DNA of 64,000 nucleotides, from positions 62,001-126,000 of the forward strand of contig NZ_LQIN01000006.1 of assembly GCF_001500065.1 (NCBI RefSeq). The letters run 5' to 3'. The notes under the pieces were generated by a model. It searched no databases. It was not told the DNA's origin and worked only from the letters and a program-made list of their open reading frames with translations. This document shows positions 27,227 to 39,674 of this stretch, piece after piece; position 1 is the first letter of the stretch, and the number at the start of each line of letters is the position of its first letter. Made by a program: the position numbers and the translations under genes. Source of the stretch: Mycobacterium sp. IS-3022. Its GTDB lineage: Bacteria > Actinomycetota > Actinomycetes > Mycobacteriales > Mycobacteriaceae.

Positions 27227-28096
27227 ATGAGCGGGCCGAATCCCCCGGATGACGAAGGGGCGGATTTCCAGGGTCAGAAGCCGAGTCAGGAGCCGGATCA
27301 AGCCGCCGGTGACCAGCCGGCACCGGACACCAGCGAAACGGAGTTCTATTCGCGGGCGTACTCGGCCCCGGAGTCCGAGCAGTTCACCGCAGGCCCGTAC
27401 GTGCCCGCCGACGCGTCGCTGTACGACTACGACAACTACGAACCGGGCGACCCGGTCGACCAGCACACCCCGCCCCGGTGGCCGTGGGTCGTCGGCGTGG
27501 CGGCGATCGTCGCGGCCATCGCCTTGGTGGCATCGGTGTCGGTACTGGTGACGCGAACCGACACCGACAATCTCGCCACACCGGAAACCTCGACCACCAC
27601 CGTGGCGCCGCCGGTGCAGGACGAGATCACCACCACCACACCGCCCCCCCCGCCCCCGCCCACGACAACGGAGCCGCCGCCACCACCACCGCCGCCGGAG
27701 ACGGTCACCGTCACCCAGGAGCCCCCTCCGCCGCCTCCGCCGCCCTCACCCGCCGAGCCGCCGCCACCACCGGCGCCGGCAACCACACAGCCGCCGTCAC
27801 CGCCGCCCACGACGACCCGCGCGGGCCCACGCCAGGTCACCTACTCGGTGACGGGAACCAAAGCACCGGGAGACATCATCACCGTGACCTACATCGACGC
27901 GTCCGGGCGCAGCCGCACCCAGCGCAACGTCTACATCCCGTGGTCGTTGACCGTGACACCCATCTCGCAGTCCGAAGTCGGGTCGGTGCAGGCGTCGAGC
28001 CTGTTCCTGGTCAGCCGGCTCAACTGTTCGATCACCACGAGCGACGGGACGGTGCTGTCCTCGAACACCAACAACTCCGCGCAGACCAGCTGCTGA
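27227..28096 (+). CDS. mmpS3: MmpS3 membrane protein with Pro/Thr-rich stalk
   Basis: 289 residues. Cytoplasmic acidic N-terminus (1-80), one membrane helix at about 84-106, then a low-complexity stalk of Pro/Thr/Glu (about 115-200), and a conserved C-terminal domain ([19 protein letters not shown] onward, two cysteines). Belongs to the MmpS family, but no mmpL partner is adjacent. Role in the envelope not established for this member. A run of eight C (27644-27651) falls in the stalk. ATG overlaps nothing upstream; the stop shares a base with the next start (TGATG). Confidence 0.93.
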   Translation: MSGPNPPDDEGADFQGQKPSQEPDQAAGDQPAPDTSETEFYSRAYSAPESEQFTAGPYVPADASLYDYDNYEPGDPVDQHTPPRWPWVVGVAAIVAAIALVASVSVLVTRTDTDNLATPETSTTTVAPPVQDEITTTTPPPPPPPTTTEPPPPPPPPETVTVTQEPPPPPPPPSPAEPPPPPAPATTQPPSPPPTTTRAGPRQVTYSVTGTKAPGDIITVTYIDASGRSRTQRNVYIPWSLTVTPISQSEVGSVQASSLFLVSRLNCSITTSDGTVLSSNTNNSAQTSC

Positions 28097-28758
28097 TGAC
28101 CTACGACACCGACGCGTCGGGGCGTTCACGGTTGAGCCCGGCACTGGATCCCAGTGAACTGGACCGCACGGACCGCATCCTGCTCGGCTCCTGCGCGGCG
28201 ATCTGGCTGGTCGCCCTCGGCACCGGCGTCGCCGCCACCGTGGCGCTGGTGGACCTGGGCCGGGGGCACGCCGAATCCCCCGGAGACGCCGGCACGCCGT
28301 GGCTGCTCTACACCGTCATCGGCGTCTCGGCGGTGGTGATCATCGGGGCCGTGCCGCTGCTGCTGCGGGCGCGCCGGGAAGCCCTGGCCGAACCGCCACA
28401 GGCAACCCTTTCCGGTACTGCGCCGGCCACCGAGAAGCTGAGGCCGCCCGGGGCGAGGGCCGGCGTCGATCCCCAGTCGGCGTACGCGGCGCCGAGACCG
28501 TTGCGCACGCTCGAAGCGTCCGAAACCGGCTCGGCCGCCGTCGATCTACTGTGGCTGCGCTGCGCCGTCGTGATCGCGTGCGCAATCGGTGTCGCCATGG
28601 TGACCATCGGCGTGGCCACCTACCTGATGGCGGTGGACAGCAACGTCGCGGCGTGGGTGTTCTACGTGCTGACCGCGCTCGTCACGCTGGCCATGCCCGT
28701 TGTGCCGTGGTTCTACCTCAAAGAACTACGCGCCCTGCCGGATCAGCAGAGCGCGTAA
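28096..28758 (+). CDS. DUF2561-type membrane protein (Rv2197c homologue)
   Basis: 220 residues with four membrane helices: about 32-52, 72-92, 155-178 and 186-205, the first pair and second pair separated by a polar, Pro/Arg-rich loop. No catalytic motif. Translationally coupled to mmpS3 through the TGATG overlap and convergent with qcrB. Position beside the respiratory genes is conserved in mycobacteria, but no function is known to me. Confidence 0.87.
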   Translation: MTYDTDASGRSRLSPALDPSELDRTDRILLGSCAAIWLVALGTGVAATVALVDLGRGHAESPGDAGTPWLLYTVIGVSAVVIIGAVPLLLRARREALAEPPQATLSGTAPATEKLRPPGARAGVDPQSAYAAPRPLRTLEASETGSAAVDLLWLRCAVVIACAIGVAMVTIGVATYLMAVDSNVAAWVFYVLTALVTLAMPVVPWFYLKELRALPDQQSA

Positions 28759-28799
28759 GTTCTTCAAAACGGGCGCTTTTCGGACTCCAACCGGCCGCC

Positions 28800-30512
28800 T
28801 CAGTGATGGCCGTTGGGCGAATCCCCGTCGCCCGCACCGTGTCCGTTCGGCGAGCCCCTACGCGCCTGGTGTTCGGCCAGTGCGGTGAGCGCCTTGCGTT
28901 CGCCCGCATGCTGCGCGGCGATGATCGCCTCGTGCTCCTCGAGCGGATCGGCGGACAGGAAGCCGCCGGTGCCCGGGGCGCCCGCGGAGCCCAGCTTGTT
29001 CATCCGCTTCGGTAGCGCCGCGCCCTGGTATTCCAACGGAATCGGGTGACCGTGTTCGTCGACCGGCCCCAGCGGCTGGTGCAGCTCGATGTAGGCACCG
29101 TGCGGCAGCCGCTTGATGATGCCGGTCTCGATGCCGTGCTCGAGCACCTCGCGGTCACTGCGCTGCAGCCCGACGGCCCACCGATACGCGATGTAGTAGA
29201 CGATCGCCGGCAGCACCACCATGCCGATGCGGCCGATCCACGTCGTCGCGTTCAGCGAGATGTGGAACTTCAGCGCGATGATGTCGTTCATCGCGCACAG
29301 CGTCAGCAGCATGTACAGCGCGATGGCCGCCGAGCCCAGCGCCGTGCGCACCGGGGCGTCGCGCGGACGCTGCAACAGGTTGTGGTGTGCGTTGTCGCCG
29401 GTGAGCTTCTTCTCCAGATACGGGTAGGCGATCAGCAAGACGAACACCAGCCCCATGAACAGCGCCACCCAGGTGGAGGCCGGGATGGTGTAGTTGCCGA
29501 GGTAGATCTCCCACGGCGGGAAGATACGCGCCACACCTTCGGTCCACATCATGTAGAAGTCGGGCTGGCTGCCGGCCGACACCTGAGAAGGCTTGTACGG
29601 GCCCAGATTCCACACCGGGTTGATGGTCAACAGCCCGCCCATCAGGCCGAGGATGCCGACGGTCATCGCGAAGAACGCGCCGGACTTCACCGCGAACACC
29701 GGCATGACTCGCACGCCGACGACGTTGGTCTCGGTGCGCCCCGGCCCCGGGAACTGGGTGTGCTTCTGGAACCACACCAGCGCCAGGTGAAGCCCGATGA
29801 GCGCCAACATGATTCCCGGGATCAGCAGGATGTGCAGTGCGTACATCCGTGGAATCCAGATCCCGTCCTGCGAACACATGTATCCGACTCCGCCGCAGGG
29901 GAAGTCACCGCCGAACAGCGCCCAGTGCAACCAGGTGCCGATCACCGGCATGCCCAGCGAGATCGACGACAGCGCGGCGCGCAAGCCGATGCCGGAGAGC
30001 AGGTCGTCGGGCAGCGAGTAACCGAAGTAGCCCTCGAACATCGCCAGGATCAGCAGCAGCGCGCCGATCACCCAGTTGGCCTCACGCGGGCGCCGGAAGG
30101 CGCCGGTGAAGAAGATGCGTGCCAGGTGCACCATGATCGCCGCTGCGAAAAGCAATGCAGCCCAGTGGTGTATCTGGCGGACGAAGAGCCCGCCGCGGAT
30201 CTCGAAGCTGATGTCGAGCGTGGACTCGTACGCCTTGGACATCTGGACACCGCGCAGCGGCTGGTAGACCCCGTTGTAGGTGACCTCCGCCATCGACGGG
30301 TCGAAGAACAAGGTCAGATACACGCCGGTGATCAGCAGGACGATGAAGCTGTACAACGCGATCTCGCCCAACAGGAACGACCAGTGGGTGGGGAACACCT
30401 TGTTCAGCTGCCGTCGCACCGCCGCCGATGGGTGGTAGCGGGAATCGATGGCGTTCCCTTGGTCGGCCGCTATGTCGGCGAGAGCAGGCGGTTTCGGCAA
30501 TTTCGGACTCAT
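28800..30512 (-). CDS. qcrB: Cytochrome bc1 (bcc) complex, cytochrome b subunit
   Basis: 570 residues, slightly longer than M. tuberculosis QcrB (about 549) owing to a C-terminal tail with repeated SPNGH. Oxidises menaquinol and carries two b-type hemes; heme-ligand histidines are visible in [13 protein letters not shown] and [20 protein letters not shown]. The quinol site segment [11 protein letters not shown] and [15 protein letters not shown] follow. At least eight membrane helices. ATG 30512 overlaps the qcrA stop (ATGA). This is the target of drugs such as telacebec in M. tuberculosis. Confidence 0.97.
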   Translation of the reverse strand: MSPKLPKPPALADIAADQGNAIDSRYHPSAAVRRQLNKVFPTHWSFLLGEIALYSFIVLLITGVYLTLFFDPSMAEVTYNGVYQPLRGVQMSKAYESTLDISFEIRGGLFVRQIHHWAALLFAAAIMVHLARIFFTGAFRRPREANWVIGALLLILAMFEGYFGYSLPDDLLSGIGLRAALSSISLGMPVIGTWLHWALFGGDFPCGGVGYMCSQDGIWIPRMYALHILLIPGIMLALIGLHLALVWFQKHTQFPGPGRTETNVVGVRVMPVFAVKSGAFFAMTVGILGLMGGLLTINPVWNLGPYKPSQVSAGSQPDFYMMWTEGVARIFPPWEIYLGNYTIPASTWVALFMGLVFVLLIAYPYLEKKLTGDNAHHNLLQRPRDAPVRTALGSAAIALYMLLTLCAMNDIIALKFHISLNATTWIGRIGMVVLPAIVYYIAYRWAVGLQRSDREVLEHGIETGIIKRLPHGAYIELHQPLGPVDEHGHPIPLEYQGAALPKRMNKLGSAGAPGTGGFLSADPLEEHEAIIAAQHAGERKALTALAEHQARRGSPNGHGAGDGDSPNGHH

Positions 30513-31768
30513 GCTGTTTTCCGTTCCCAGAAGGCCGGCCCGACGGGTTCGATGAAGTCGCCGTTGGCGACCAGATACCCGTCCTGGTCGATGGTGATGG
30601 GCAGCTGCGCCAGGGCACGCGCAGCCGGGCCGAATATGGGTTTCGCGAAGTGCAACGCGTCGAACTGCGACTGGTGGCACGGGCACAGGATGCGATAGGA
30701 CTGCTGCTCGTAAAGCGAAGCGGGGCAACCCAAATGGGAGCAGACCTTGGTGTAGGCGAACAGGTCGCCGAAGTTGAAGCTCTCCTGGCCCTTGCGCTTG
30801 ACCACCCGCGGCATGTCCTGGGCCTTGATCCTGATCAGCATCACCGGGTTGCGCACACCCATCGCGATCTCGGCGAGGTGGTGGTGCGACTCGACGGTGG
30901 TGCCGTCACCGTCGGACTCGCGCCACGGAAACACCGTCTCCATGCCGCCGGCGTCGAGGTCCTCGGGCCGCATCTTGACGAACGGTGACTCGCCGGGCTT
31001 GCCGGTGGAGCGGGCCAGGTAGATCGTCTCGCCCTCGTAGCGTGGCGTCCACCCGGACGTCCACAGCACGGCTTTCTTGCCTTCGGCGGTCTGCACCACA
31101 GGTTTCCACGGGTTCTTGATCAGACCACCCATGAACGCCACCAGGGTGCCCAGGCCGAACGCACCCAGGCCGATACCCAACGAGAGGCCGACGAGCTTGC
31201 GGCGCTTGATCGTCGAGCTCTCCAGCGCGTCGCTCAGGTTGGCCACGACCGTCTTGCGTTGGATCTCGGGCGAGCTGCCGTCGTGGCGCTCCTGGATCGA
31301 GATCTCCTCGGGGATGAACTTCTTCTGGTACAGCACCGCGCCGATGCCGATCGCGAGGATCGACAGCCCGAACGTCAACCCGTAGAGGGGAGTGGTCAGG
31401 CTGAACAGGAACTCACCCTCGGAGCCGTGCGGCTTGTACTGCCAGGGCCAGAACAGGAACACCAGCACCAGTGCCAGACCCGAGAACCCGCCCAGCAGAA
31501 GCCAGTACGACACCACGCGGGCGCTGCGCTTCTCGGCCTTGGTCCCGGCTACGGGCCACCGGTCTTCCTTGTAGACGATCTCGACGCCGTCGAGCTTGCC
31601 GCCGAGTTCGAGGAGCTCCTCACGCGACATGGCCGCCAGTTCGGCGTCGGTGGGTTGACCCGGCACGCCGGCGTGGCCGGGCGCGTCGGTGCCCTTGGGG
31701 GTGTTCGCGGTGCCGTGGTCCGGCTCTCCATCCATGCGCGATCCGCCTCCGGCTTCTCGCTCGCTCAT
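30509..31768 (-). CDS. qcrA: Rieske iron-sulfur subunit of the bcc complex
   Basis: 419 residues. Three membrane helices (about 88-110, 126-148 and 190-215), as in the actinobacterial type, then the C-terminal Rieske domain with CSHLGC and CPCHQSQFD supplying two Cys and two His for the 2Fe-2S cluster. Passes electrons from menaquinol to QcrC. Start ATG 31768 overlaps the qcrC stop by four bases; an upstream in-frame ATG at 31786 lies within qcrC and an internal one is at 31735. N-terminal 50 residues are polar and variable. Confidence 0.97.
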   Translation of the reverse strand: MSEREAGGGSRMDGEPDHGTANTPKGTDAPGHAGVPGQPTDAELAAMSREELLELGGKLDGVEIVYKEDRWPVAGTKAEKRSARVVSYWLLLGGFSGLALVLVFLFWPWQYKPHGSEGEFLFSLTTPLYGLTFGLSILAIGIGAVLYQKKFIPEEISIQERHDGSSPEIQRKTVVANLSDALESSTIKRRKLVGLSLGIGLGAFGLGTLVAFMGGLIKNPWKPVVQTAEGKKAVLWTSGWTPRYEGETIYLARSTGKPGESPFVKMRPEDLDAGGMETVFPWRESDGDGTTVESHHHLAEIAMGVRNPVMLIRIKAQDMPRVVKRKGQESFNFGDLFAYTKVCSHLGCPASLYEQQSYRILCPCHQSQFDALHFAKPIFGPAARALAQLPITIDQDGYLVANGDFIEPVGPAFWERKTA

Positions 31769-32571
31769 GCTCGCGCTCCGATCCACAAGGCCGCGGCGAT
31801 GACGGCCACCATGCCGATGATCCAGGCCGCCATGCCCTCCGGTGCCGGGCCGAACCCACCGAGGCCATAGCCGCCGTAGCTCGGGGTCTCCGCGGACTCG
31901 CGGACGTAGGCGACGATGTCGCGCTTCTCGTCCGGCGACAGCTGCCGGTCGGAGAACTTGGGCATGTTCTGCGGGCCGGTCAGCATCGCCGTGTAGATCT
32001 GCGCGGGCTTGGCGTCACCGAGGTCGGGGGCGTACTTGCCCGACGACAGGGCGCCGCCCTTCCCGGTGAAGTTGTGGCACGACGCGCAGTTCAGCCGGAA
32101 CAGGTCACCGCCGCGGGCGACGTCGTCACCGAGCAGCGACTCCTGGGCGACCCGTCCGTTGTCGTCGCGCGGGACGACCGGACCACCGCCGTTGGCCTGC
32201 ACGTAGGCGCCGAGCGCGTCCGTCTGCGCCTCGTCGAACACCGGCGGCTTGTCCGGCGCCTGCGCCTCACCCCGCATGGCGGGCATGCGGCCGGTGGACA
32301 CCTGGAAGTAGACGGCCGCCTCGCCGACACCGATGAGGCTCGGCCCGCGGTCCTCGACGCCCTGCAGATTCACGCCGTGGCAGGTGACGCAGGAGGTGTC
32401 GAACAGCTGCTTGCCCGTGCGCAGCAGCGCCGACTGCGATTCATCGGCGACCGCAACTTGTGGCGTCGGCGTGACGGTGGCCGCCAGGCCACCGGCGACG
32501 CCCAGCCCGAGCAGCAACAGCACAGCACCTGACAGGCGCCGGCGCAGCCGACGGCGCGACTTGTCGGTCAT
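31765..32571 (-). CDS. qcrC: Diheme cytochrome c subunit of the bcc complex
   Basis: 268 residues. A basic N-terminus and membrane helix (about 12-35), two heme c motifs CVTCH and CASCH in two cytochrome c domains, and a C-terminal helix ([19 protein letters not shown]). It links bcc directly to the aa3 oxidase in mycobacteria. Axial methionines are likely in [13 protein letters not shown] and [11 protein letters not shown] 32571 chosen because GAAGGGG lies 5 bases upstream; in-frame ATGs at 32586 and 32595 are possible. Located 35 bases after ctaE. Confidence 0.97.
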   Translation of the reverse strand: MTDKSRRRLRRRLSGAVLLLLGLGVAGGLAATVTPTPQVAVADESQSALLRTGKQLFDTSCVTCHGVNLQGVEDRGPSLIGVGEAAVYFQVSTGRMPAMRGEAQAPDKPPVFDEAQTDALGAYVQANGGGPVVPRDDNGRVAQESLLGDDVARGGDLFRLNCASCHNFTGKGGALSSGKYAPDLGDAKPAQIYTAMLTGPQNMPKFSDRQLSPDEKRDIVAYVRESAETPSYGGYGLGGFGPAPEGMAAWIIGMVAVIAAALWIGARA

Positions 32572-32606
32572 CGAACCCCTTCTCATCGGAGACATCGGCG
32601 AGCCGA

Positions 32607-34355
<1,749 letters not shown>

Positions 34356-36177
34356 GAGGTCTGTCCTTTCGTACTGCTCGGCGGCCAGCCGCGCCGAGCG
34401 CGCCGACGCGGCCCACGACGCCCACCGGCCGGCAGCGTGCACCGGCGAGCAGTACCCGCTGGTGGCGCGCACGATGCGCACCCCCGGTTGCTGCAGCCAC
34501 CGTGCAATCAGCGCCGTCTCCTCGACCAGGGCGCCGCCCAGCGGCGCGGTCGTCGGCAAAACAGCTTGTGCGCCAACACAAATCGCGTCGATGACAGGCA
34601 TCGGTGGCACGCCGCGCGCCGCGTTGCCCGCCGCTGCCAGCTGGCCGTTGCGGATCACCGCGAGCTGCCATCCGCCCGCGCCGTCGGGCCGTGCGGCGAC
34701 CAACTCCGGAATGGCCGCCAGCGCCCGCAGCCGCTGCCCGCGCCACAGCACGTCGATCGCGGTGGCCGCGTGATCCCGAAGGCGCGCCGCCGTTTCGTAT
34801 CGGCCGCGGTCGGCGAGATCGGTGATGTGGGCCAGCACCGCGGCCACCGTGCGGTCGTCGCGACCCTCGATCAGGTCGGTCGCGTAGGCCACCGCCTCCG
34901 CGTAGTCGGCGGCGCCGATGTCGCGCGGCGCCGGGCACGGCGACACCTCACGTTCCGGGCAGGCGGGGCCGTGCACTGCGGTTCGGGCGAGCTTTCTGGT
35001 GCACGTTCGCACGCCGGTGAACCGGGCCAAAAGCGCGGCGGTGTCGACGGCGTCGGAGCGCGCCCGGAACGGCCCGATGGGCGTGTCCTGTTTGGGTGCT
35101 CGCACCGCGGAGAAGCGGGGGAACGCTTCGTCGGTCAGCACCAACCACCACCACCGGTGCGGGAACTTCGACCGGCGGTTGTAGGGCGGCGCGTGGGCGG
35201 CCAGCAGCCGTAGTTCGCGCACGCCGGCCTCGAGGGCGTGTGCGCACTCGACATGGTCGACCGCGGTGGCCAGGGAGGCCATCTCCTTGATGCGGGTGCG
35301 CGAGTCGGAGCCGTTGAAGTACTGCCCGACGCGCCGGCGGAGGTTGACGGCGGTGCCGACGTAGAGCACTCCGCTGCTACGTGGGCACGTCCCGGAGGAA
35401 GGGCCGCGAAACAGGTAGACCCCCGGCCGGTTCGGCAGCGCCGCGGCGAGGTGACGGTTGCGCCGCTGCGCAGCAGTGACGTCGGGCAGGTACGACCGCA
35501 ACTCGGTGTAGGTGTGCACACCCTGATTGCCCACCCGCTCGATGAGGCCGTGCAGGACGTCGACGGTGGCGCGGGCGTCGTCGAGGGCGCGGTGCGTCGG
35601 GGTGGTGGTGGCGGCGAACAGCCGGGCCAGCGCCGAGAGCCGCACGCTCGGCGCCTCGTCGCGGCTGAGCACCCGGCGGGCCAGTTTCACCGTGCACAGC
35701 ACCGGCGGTCGAGGCCACGTGATCTGACAGCGTTCCGCGGCCGCGCGCAGGAACCCGATGTCGAAGCCGGCGTTGTGTGCGACCAGCACCGCGCCGCGGG
35801 AGAACTCCAGGAAGGCCGGGAGCACCGACTCGATCCTCGGCGCGTCGCACACCATCGCCGTGGTGATCCCCGTCAGGGCGACGATCTGCGGTGGGATGCT
35901 GCGGCCAGGATCCACCAGCGTGGCCAGTTCGCCGAGCACCGTTCCGCCGCGCACTTTGACCGCGCCGATCTCGGTGATCGCGTCGTGGTTGTCGCCGGTG
36001 GCCCGCCCTCCGGTGGTCTCCAAATCGACGACGACGAACGTGGTGTCGCGCAGCGAGAGATCAGCCTGCCCGTCAACATCGGCGAAGCTGAGCTGGCTCA
36101 TGCGCTGACGGTAGGAAACGGCACCGACAGGACCGGGTTGCCACGCTTGACCGCGACGAGATGTCAGTGCCCCCGGA

Positions 36178-36183
36178 TAGCGT
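36178..36183 (+). promoter_or_regulatory. Candidate -10 before the small Cys-rich gene
   Basis: TAGCGT lies 30 bases before GTG 36214, with a GAGAGGAG ribosome-binding site in between. Leader of about 24 bases. Confidence 0.35.
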
Positions 36184-36213
36184 GCGGACAGCACCGACCG
36201 AGAGGAGCCATTC

Positions 36214-36417
36214 GTGGGCACGGTGAAAATCGACTGCGACGACTGTGCGGTCCGCGGACCAGGCTGTCAGGACTGCGTCGTGAGTGTCTTGCTGGGCGTA
36301 CCCGACACCTTGTTCGACGACGAGCGGCGAGCGCTGGAGGTGCTTGCCGACGTGGGTTTGGCGCCGCGGCTGCGGCTGGTCCCGATTCACCGGGACGGAA
36401 GTTCCGGTGTCGCCTGA
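36214..36417 (+). CDS. Small conserved protein with paired CxxC motifs
   Basis: 67 residues. The N-terminus holds [18 protein letters not shown], i.e. two CxxC pairs (Cys8/Cys11 and Cys18/Cys21), followed by a helix ([19 protein letters not shown]). Such spacing suggests a zinc or iron-sulfur site. No known family recognised. Real gene because it has a good ribosome-binding site (GAGAGGAG, about 6 bases upstream of GTG 36214), a -10, and a clean stop. Upstream of, and in line with, the NlpC/P60 gene. Confidence 0.78.
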   Translation: MGTVKIDCDDCAVRGPGCQDCVVSVLLGVPDTLFDDERRALEVLADVGLAPRLRLVPIHRDGSSGVA

Positions 36418-36523
36418 CGACACGCGGTGGGGCCGGCGGGGTATCGAAATGCAGGGCGACTGTTAAATTTGCGTCTTCTGTTGGACAACCCCGATGCCGT
36501 TTCGTAACCTGTCTGAGACCTAA

Positions 36524-36529
36524 TAGCGT
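36524..36529 (+). promoter_or_regulatory. Candidate -10 before the NlpC/P60 gene
   Basis: TAGCGT (within CTAATAGCGTT) lies 41 bases before TTG 36571. The 153-base gap also has GTAAC at 36504-36508 and GTCAC at 36545-36549, which could be half-sites of a response regulator such as MtrA, but their spacing does not fit a known operator. Confidence 0.3.
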
Positions 36530-36570
36530 TTTCGACGCGGCTTCGTCACGGAAGTTGAAGGGCGCAAATC

Positions 36571-37692
36571 TTGAGGCTCGACCGTACGCGCTTGACCACA
36601 CGCGGGTTTCGACGTCCCTTCGTCAGCGCGATAGTCGGTATCACCGTCCTCGCAGGCATCTTCACCGGCAGTGTGCAGGCTGATCCGGCCGACGATGCGC
36701 TGGCGAAGCTCAACGAGCTCTCGCGGCAGGCCGAGCAGACCACCGAGGCGATGCACTCGGCGCAGCTCGATCTCAACAACAAGCTGGCCATCCAGCAGAG
36801 CGCGGAGGCCAAGCACGCCGCCGACGCCGCGGCCGCAAACAAGGCGAGAGATCAGCTGGCAACCTTCCAGACGGCCGTGGACAAAGTTGCTGCCGCGGAG
36901 TACATGGGGGGCAGGACCGACGGGCTCGACGCGATACTGACCGCCGGCTCGCCGCAGGGTCTCATCGACCAGTTGTCGGTGCAACGCGTGATGGCCGCCG
37001 AGATGTCGGCACAGATGAAGAGCTACCGCGACATCGGCAGGAAGGCGGCCCTGGCCGAGGAGGCGTCGGCGAAATCGGCCGCCGAGGCGAAGACAGCGGC
37101 CGAACAGGCCGCGGCTGTGCGTGCGGAGCTGCAATCGAAGCAGAGCCGCCTGCAGGTCCAGATCGCCGTGGTCAAGTCGCAGTACGAGGCCCTGACACCG
37201 CGTCAGCGCGAGGCGCTGGCCGCAATGCCACCCGTGCCTCCGGTGCCCGCGCCCGGGCCCCCGCCGCCGGGTTCCGATCCCGCGGTCATCGCCGCGGCGC
37301 CGGTTCCCGGGGCCATCCCTCCTGGTGACATGGCCCCGCCGGTGGGCGGGCACTCCGCGACCGTGATCCAGGCCGCTCTGAGCCGCATCGGCTCGCCGTA
37401 TTCGTGGGGTGGATCCGGTCCGAACGCATTCGACTGTTCCGGGCTCGTGATGTGGTCGTTCCAGCAGGCCGGCATCTCGCTGCCGCACTCCAGCCAGGCG
37501 CTGGCCAGCGGCGGGCAGCCGGTGTCGAGGGACCAGATGCAGCCCGGCGACCTGGTGACCTACTACTCCGATGCGTCGCACGTCGGCATCTACATTGGTG
37601 ACGGAATGATGGTGCACGCCTCGACCTACGGCACGCCGGTGCGAGTCGCTCCGGTGGACAATGCGCCGATCTACAACGTCCGCCGCTACTGA
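36571..37692 (+). CDS. Secreted NlpC/P60 peptidoglycan endopeptidase (Rv2190c homologue)
   Basis: 373 residues. Signal peptide about 1-37 (basic start, hydrophobic core FVSAIVGITVLAGIFTG, cleavage near VQA-DP). Residues 40-215 form a long coiled coil rich in Ala, Lys, Gln and Glu, then a Pro/Gly linker, and the C-terminal NlpC/P60 domain from about 262. Catalytic Cys289 (FDCSGLV), His337 (SHVGIYIG) and a third residue in MMVHAST. It should cut peptide stems between Glu and diaminopimelate. TTG 36571 is preceded by GAAGGG. Together with its coiled coil it resembles the RipA class. Confidence 0.94.
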   Translation: MRLDRTRLTTRGFRRPFVSAIVGITVLAGIFTGSVQADPADDALAKLNELSRQAEQTTEAMHSAQLDLNNKLAIQQSAEAKHAADAAAANKARDQLATFQTAVDKVAAAEYMGGRTDGLDAILTAGSPQGLIDQLSVQRVMAAEMSAQMKSYRDIGRKAALAEEASAKSAAEAKTAAEQAAAVRAELQSKQSRLQVQIAVVKSQYEALTPRQREALAAMPPVPPVPAPGPPPPGSDPAVIAAAPVPGAIPPGDMAPPVGGHSATVIQAALSRIGSPYSWGGSGPNAFDCSGLVMWSFQQAGISLPHSSQALASGGQPVSRDQMQPGDLVTYYSDASHVGIYIGDGMMVHASTYGTPVRVAPVDNAPIYNVRRY

Positions 37693-38527
37693 CCGCCGGA
37701 GGGCCGCGCATCCCAGAAGCAGGTCCAGACTCGCCGCACTCCTCGTCGCCGAGCTCATCTGTGCGCTGCTCCTGATCGGCCGTGCCGATGTCGCGTCCAC
37801 GCCGACAGTCGCCACCCCGGCTGCCTCCGCTGCCCCGGTGGCTTCCGCTTCCGGGACCACGCCGACCGCCGCATCGCGTGTCCAGACGCTCAGCGACGGC
37901 CGCACGGTCCAGTTGATCGGCCTGGGCGGGGCGCGCGCCGAAAAGCTGTTGACGCGCATCGCCGGCGAGATGGACGGCGCGGCGGATGCGGTCACCGCGT
38001 TCTGGGGTCCGGAGTGGCCACACGAAGTGGTGATCGCCGCCGCGGGCACCGATGCACAGTTCGCGGCCGTCGGCGGCGGTGACGCACACACCGCGGCCAC
38101 CGCGACGGCCGAGCGGATCATGTTCGCCCCCGGTGCCGCCGACATGAGCGACGCCGCGCTTCGAATCGTGCTGCGCCACGAACTGTTTCACTACGCGGCC
38201 CGCGCCAGGACCGCGCCCGACGCGCCGCGTTGGCTCACCGAAGGTGTGGCCGACTACGTCGCCCGGCCGGCGACGCCGCGGCCCGACGCGTCGGCGCTGC
38301 GGCTGCCCACTGAAGCCGAGCTGGCCGGGTCCGACCGCTCACTGGCCTACGACCGGGCCTGGTGGTTCACCCGGTTCGTCGCCGACCGGTACGGTCCGGG
38401 TCCGTTACGCGACCTGTATGAGCACGCGTGCGGGCCCGGCCACCCCGATGTAGCGACCGCGGTGCGGGACGCCCTCGGCGTCGACCAAGCCTCGCTGCTG
38501 GCGCAGTGGCGGCAGTGGGCGAGCTGA
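37661..38527 (+). CDS. Secreted HExxH zinc metallopeptidase-like protein (Rv2189c homologue)
   Basis: 288 residues. A basic N-terminus and hydrophobic segment (about 22-42) form a signal peptide or anchor, followed by an Ala/Pro/Thr linker. The zinc motif HELFH (173-177) and EGVADY (194-199), 17 residues further on, match the gluzincin/peptidase MA pattern HExxH-x(16-20)-E-xx-D. Start ATG 37661 overlaps the NlpC/P60 gene by 32 bases; no later in-frame start preserves the signal. Substrate unknown. PimB starts one base after its stop codon. Confidence 0.87.
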   Translation: MRRSTTSAATDRRRAAHPRSRSRLAALLVAELICALLLIGRADVASTPTVATPAASAAPVASASGTTPTAASRVQTLSDGRTVQLIGLGGARAEKLLTRIAGEMDGAADAVTAFWGPEWPHEVVIAAAGTDAQFAAVGGGDAHTAATATAERIMFAPGAADMSDAALRIVLRHELFHYAARARTAPDAPRWLTEGVADYVARPATPRPDASALRLPTEAELAGSDRSLAYDRAWWFTRFVADRYGPGPLRDLYEHACGPGHPDVATAVRDALGVDQASLLAQWRQWAS

Positions 38528-38528
38528 C

Positions 38529-39674
38529 GTGAGCCGGGTTCTTTTGGTCACCAACGACTTTCCGCCGCGCCGTGGCGGTATCCAGTCCTACCTGCAGGAG
38601 CTGGTCGACCACCTGGTCGCCGCCGGGCAGCACAAGCTGACGGTGTACGCGCCGAAGTGGAAGGACTCCGACGCGTTCGATGCCGAGGCCGCCGCCGCCG
38701 GCTACGAGGTGGTGCGCCATCCGGGCACCCTGATGCTTCCCGAGCCGCGGGTGATCAGCCGCATGCGACGTCTCGTCGAGGAGCGCGCCGCCGAGACGGT
38801 GTGGTTCGGTGCGGCGGCTCCGCTGGCGCTGATGGCGCCGCTGGCCCGCGACGCAGGCGCACGTCGGGTGATCGCGAGCACCCACGGCCACGAGGTCGGC
38901 TGGTCGATGCTTCCGCTCGCCCGAACGGCATTGCGCCGCATCGGATCCGACACCGATGTGATCACCTACGTCAGCCAGTACACCCGGCGCCGGTTCGCGT
39001 CGGCGTTCGGGCCGCGGGCCGCGCTCGAGCACTTGCCGCCCGGAGTCGACACCGACCGGTTCGCCCCCGACGAGGTGGCGCGCGCCGAACTGCGCGCCCG
39101 CTACCGGCTCGGAAACCGGCCGGTCGTCGTCTGCCTGTCGCGGTTGGTGCCCCGCAAGGGCCAGGACATGCTGATCCGGGCGATGCCCGCGATCCGGCAA
39201 CGCGTGCACGGCGCTGCGTTGGTGATCGTCGGCGGTGGCCCGTACCGCACATCCCTGCACAGGCTGGCGCACAGTTTCGGGGTGGCCGAACACGTGGTTT
39301 TCACCGACGCCGTCCCCGGCGACGAGTTGCCCGCTCACCACGCCATGGCCGACGTGTTCGCGATGCCGTGCCGCACCCGCGGCGCCGGGCTGGACGTCGA
39401 GGGGCTCGGCATCGTCTACCTCGAGGCGTCCGCTTCGGGCGTGCCGGTCGTGGCGGGCGGCTCGGGGGGCGCGCCGGAGACCGTGTGCGACGGGGAAACG
39501 GGCGTGGTGGTCGACGGCTGGGACGTGGGCGCGATCGCGGCGGCGGTCAGCGATCTGCTGGCCGATCCCGAGCGGGCGGCGCAGATGGGCGCGGCGGGCA
39601 GGCGCTGGGTGGTCGACAACTGGCAGTGGCACACCCGGGCGCAGCGGTTGTCGAGCCTGCTCTACCCCTCGTAG
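38529..39674 (+). CDS. pimB: Phosphatidylinositol monomannoside mannosyltransferase PimB
   Basis: 381 residues, GT4 fold (M. tuberculosis PimB', Rv2188c). Adds the second mannose from GDP-mannose to PIM1 on the cytoplasmic face of the membrane. N-terminal [20 protein letters not shown] and [13 protein letters not shown]-mannose site [20 protein letters not shown], and the E-x7-E motif [11 protein letters not shown] followed by [19 protein letters not shown] 38529 lies right after the previous stop, without a clear ribosome-binding site. Its last 13 bases overlap the convergent fadD15. Confidence 0.95.
   Translation: MSRVLLVTNDFPPRRGGIQSYLQELVDHLVAAGQHKLTVYAPKWKDSDAFDAEAAAAGYEVVRHPGTLMLPEPRVISRMRRLVEERAAETVWFGAAAPLALMAPLARDAGARRVIASTHGHEVGWSMLPLARTALRRIGSDTDVITYVSQYTRRRFASAFGPRAALEHLPPGVDTDRFAPDEVARAELRARYRLGNRPVVVCLSRLVPRKGQDMLIRAMPAIRQRVHGAALVIVGGGPYRTSLHRLAHSFGVAEHVVFTDAVPGDELPAHHAMADVFAMPCRTRGAGLDVEGLGIVYLEASASGVPVVAGGSGGAPETVCDGETGVVVDGWDVGAIAAAVSDLLADPERAAQMGAAGRRWVVDNWQWHTRAQRLSSLLYPS

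Noticed and set aside
29046..30698. A 550-codon open frame opposite qcrB and the qcrA 3' end
   Set aside because: Antisense to two certain respiratory genes; Asp/Arg/His-rich with no hydrophobic or catalytic pattern.
36418..36570. A riboswitch (ydaO/c-di-AMP type) before the NlpC/P60 gene
   Set aside because: Some actinobacterial peptidoglycan hydrolase genes have one, but the 153-base gap is short and I could not recognise the conserved core.
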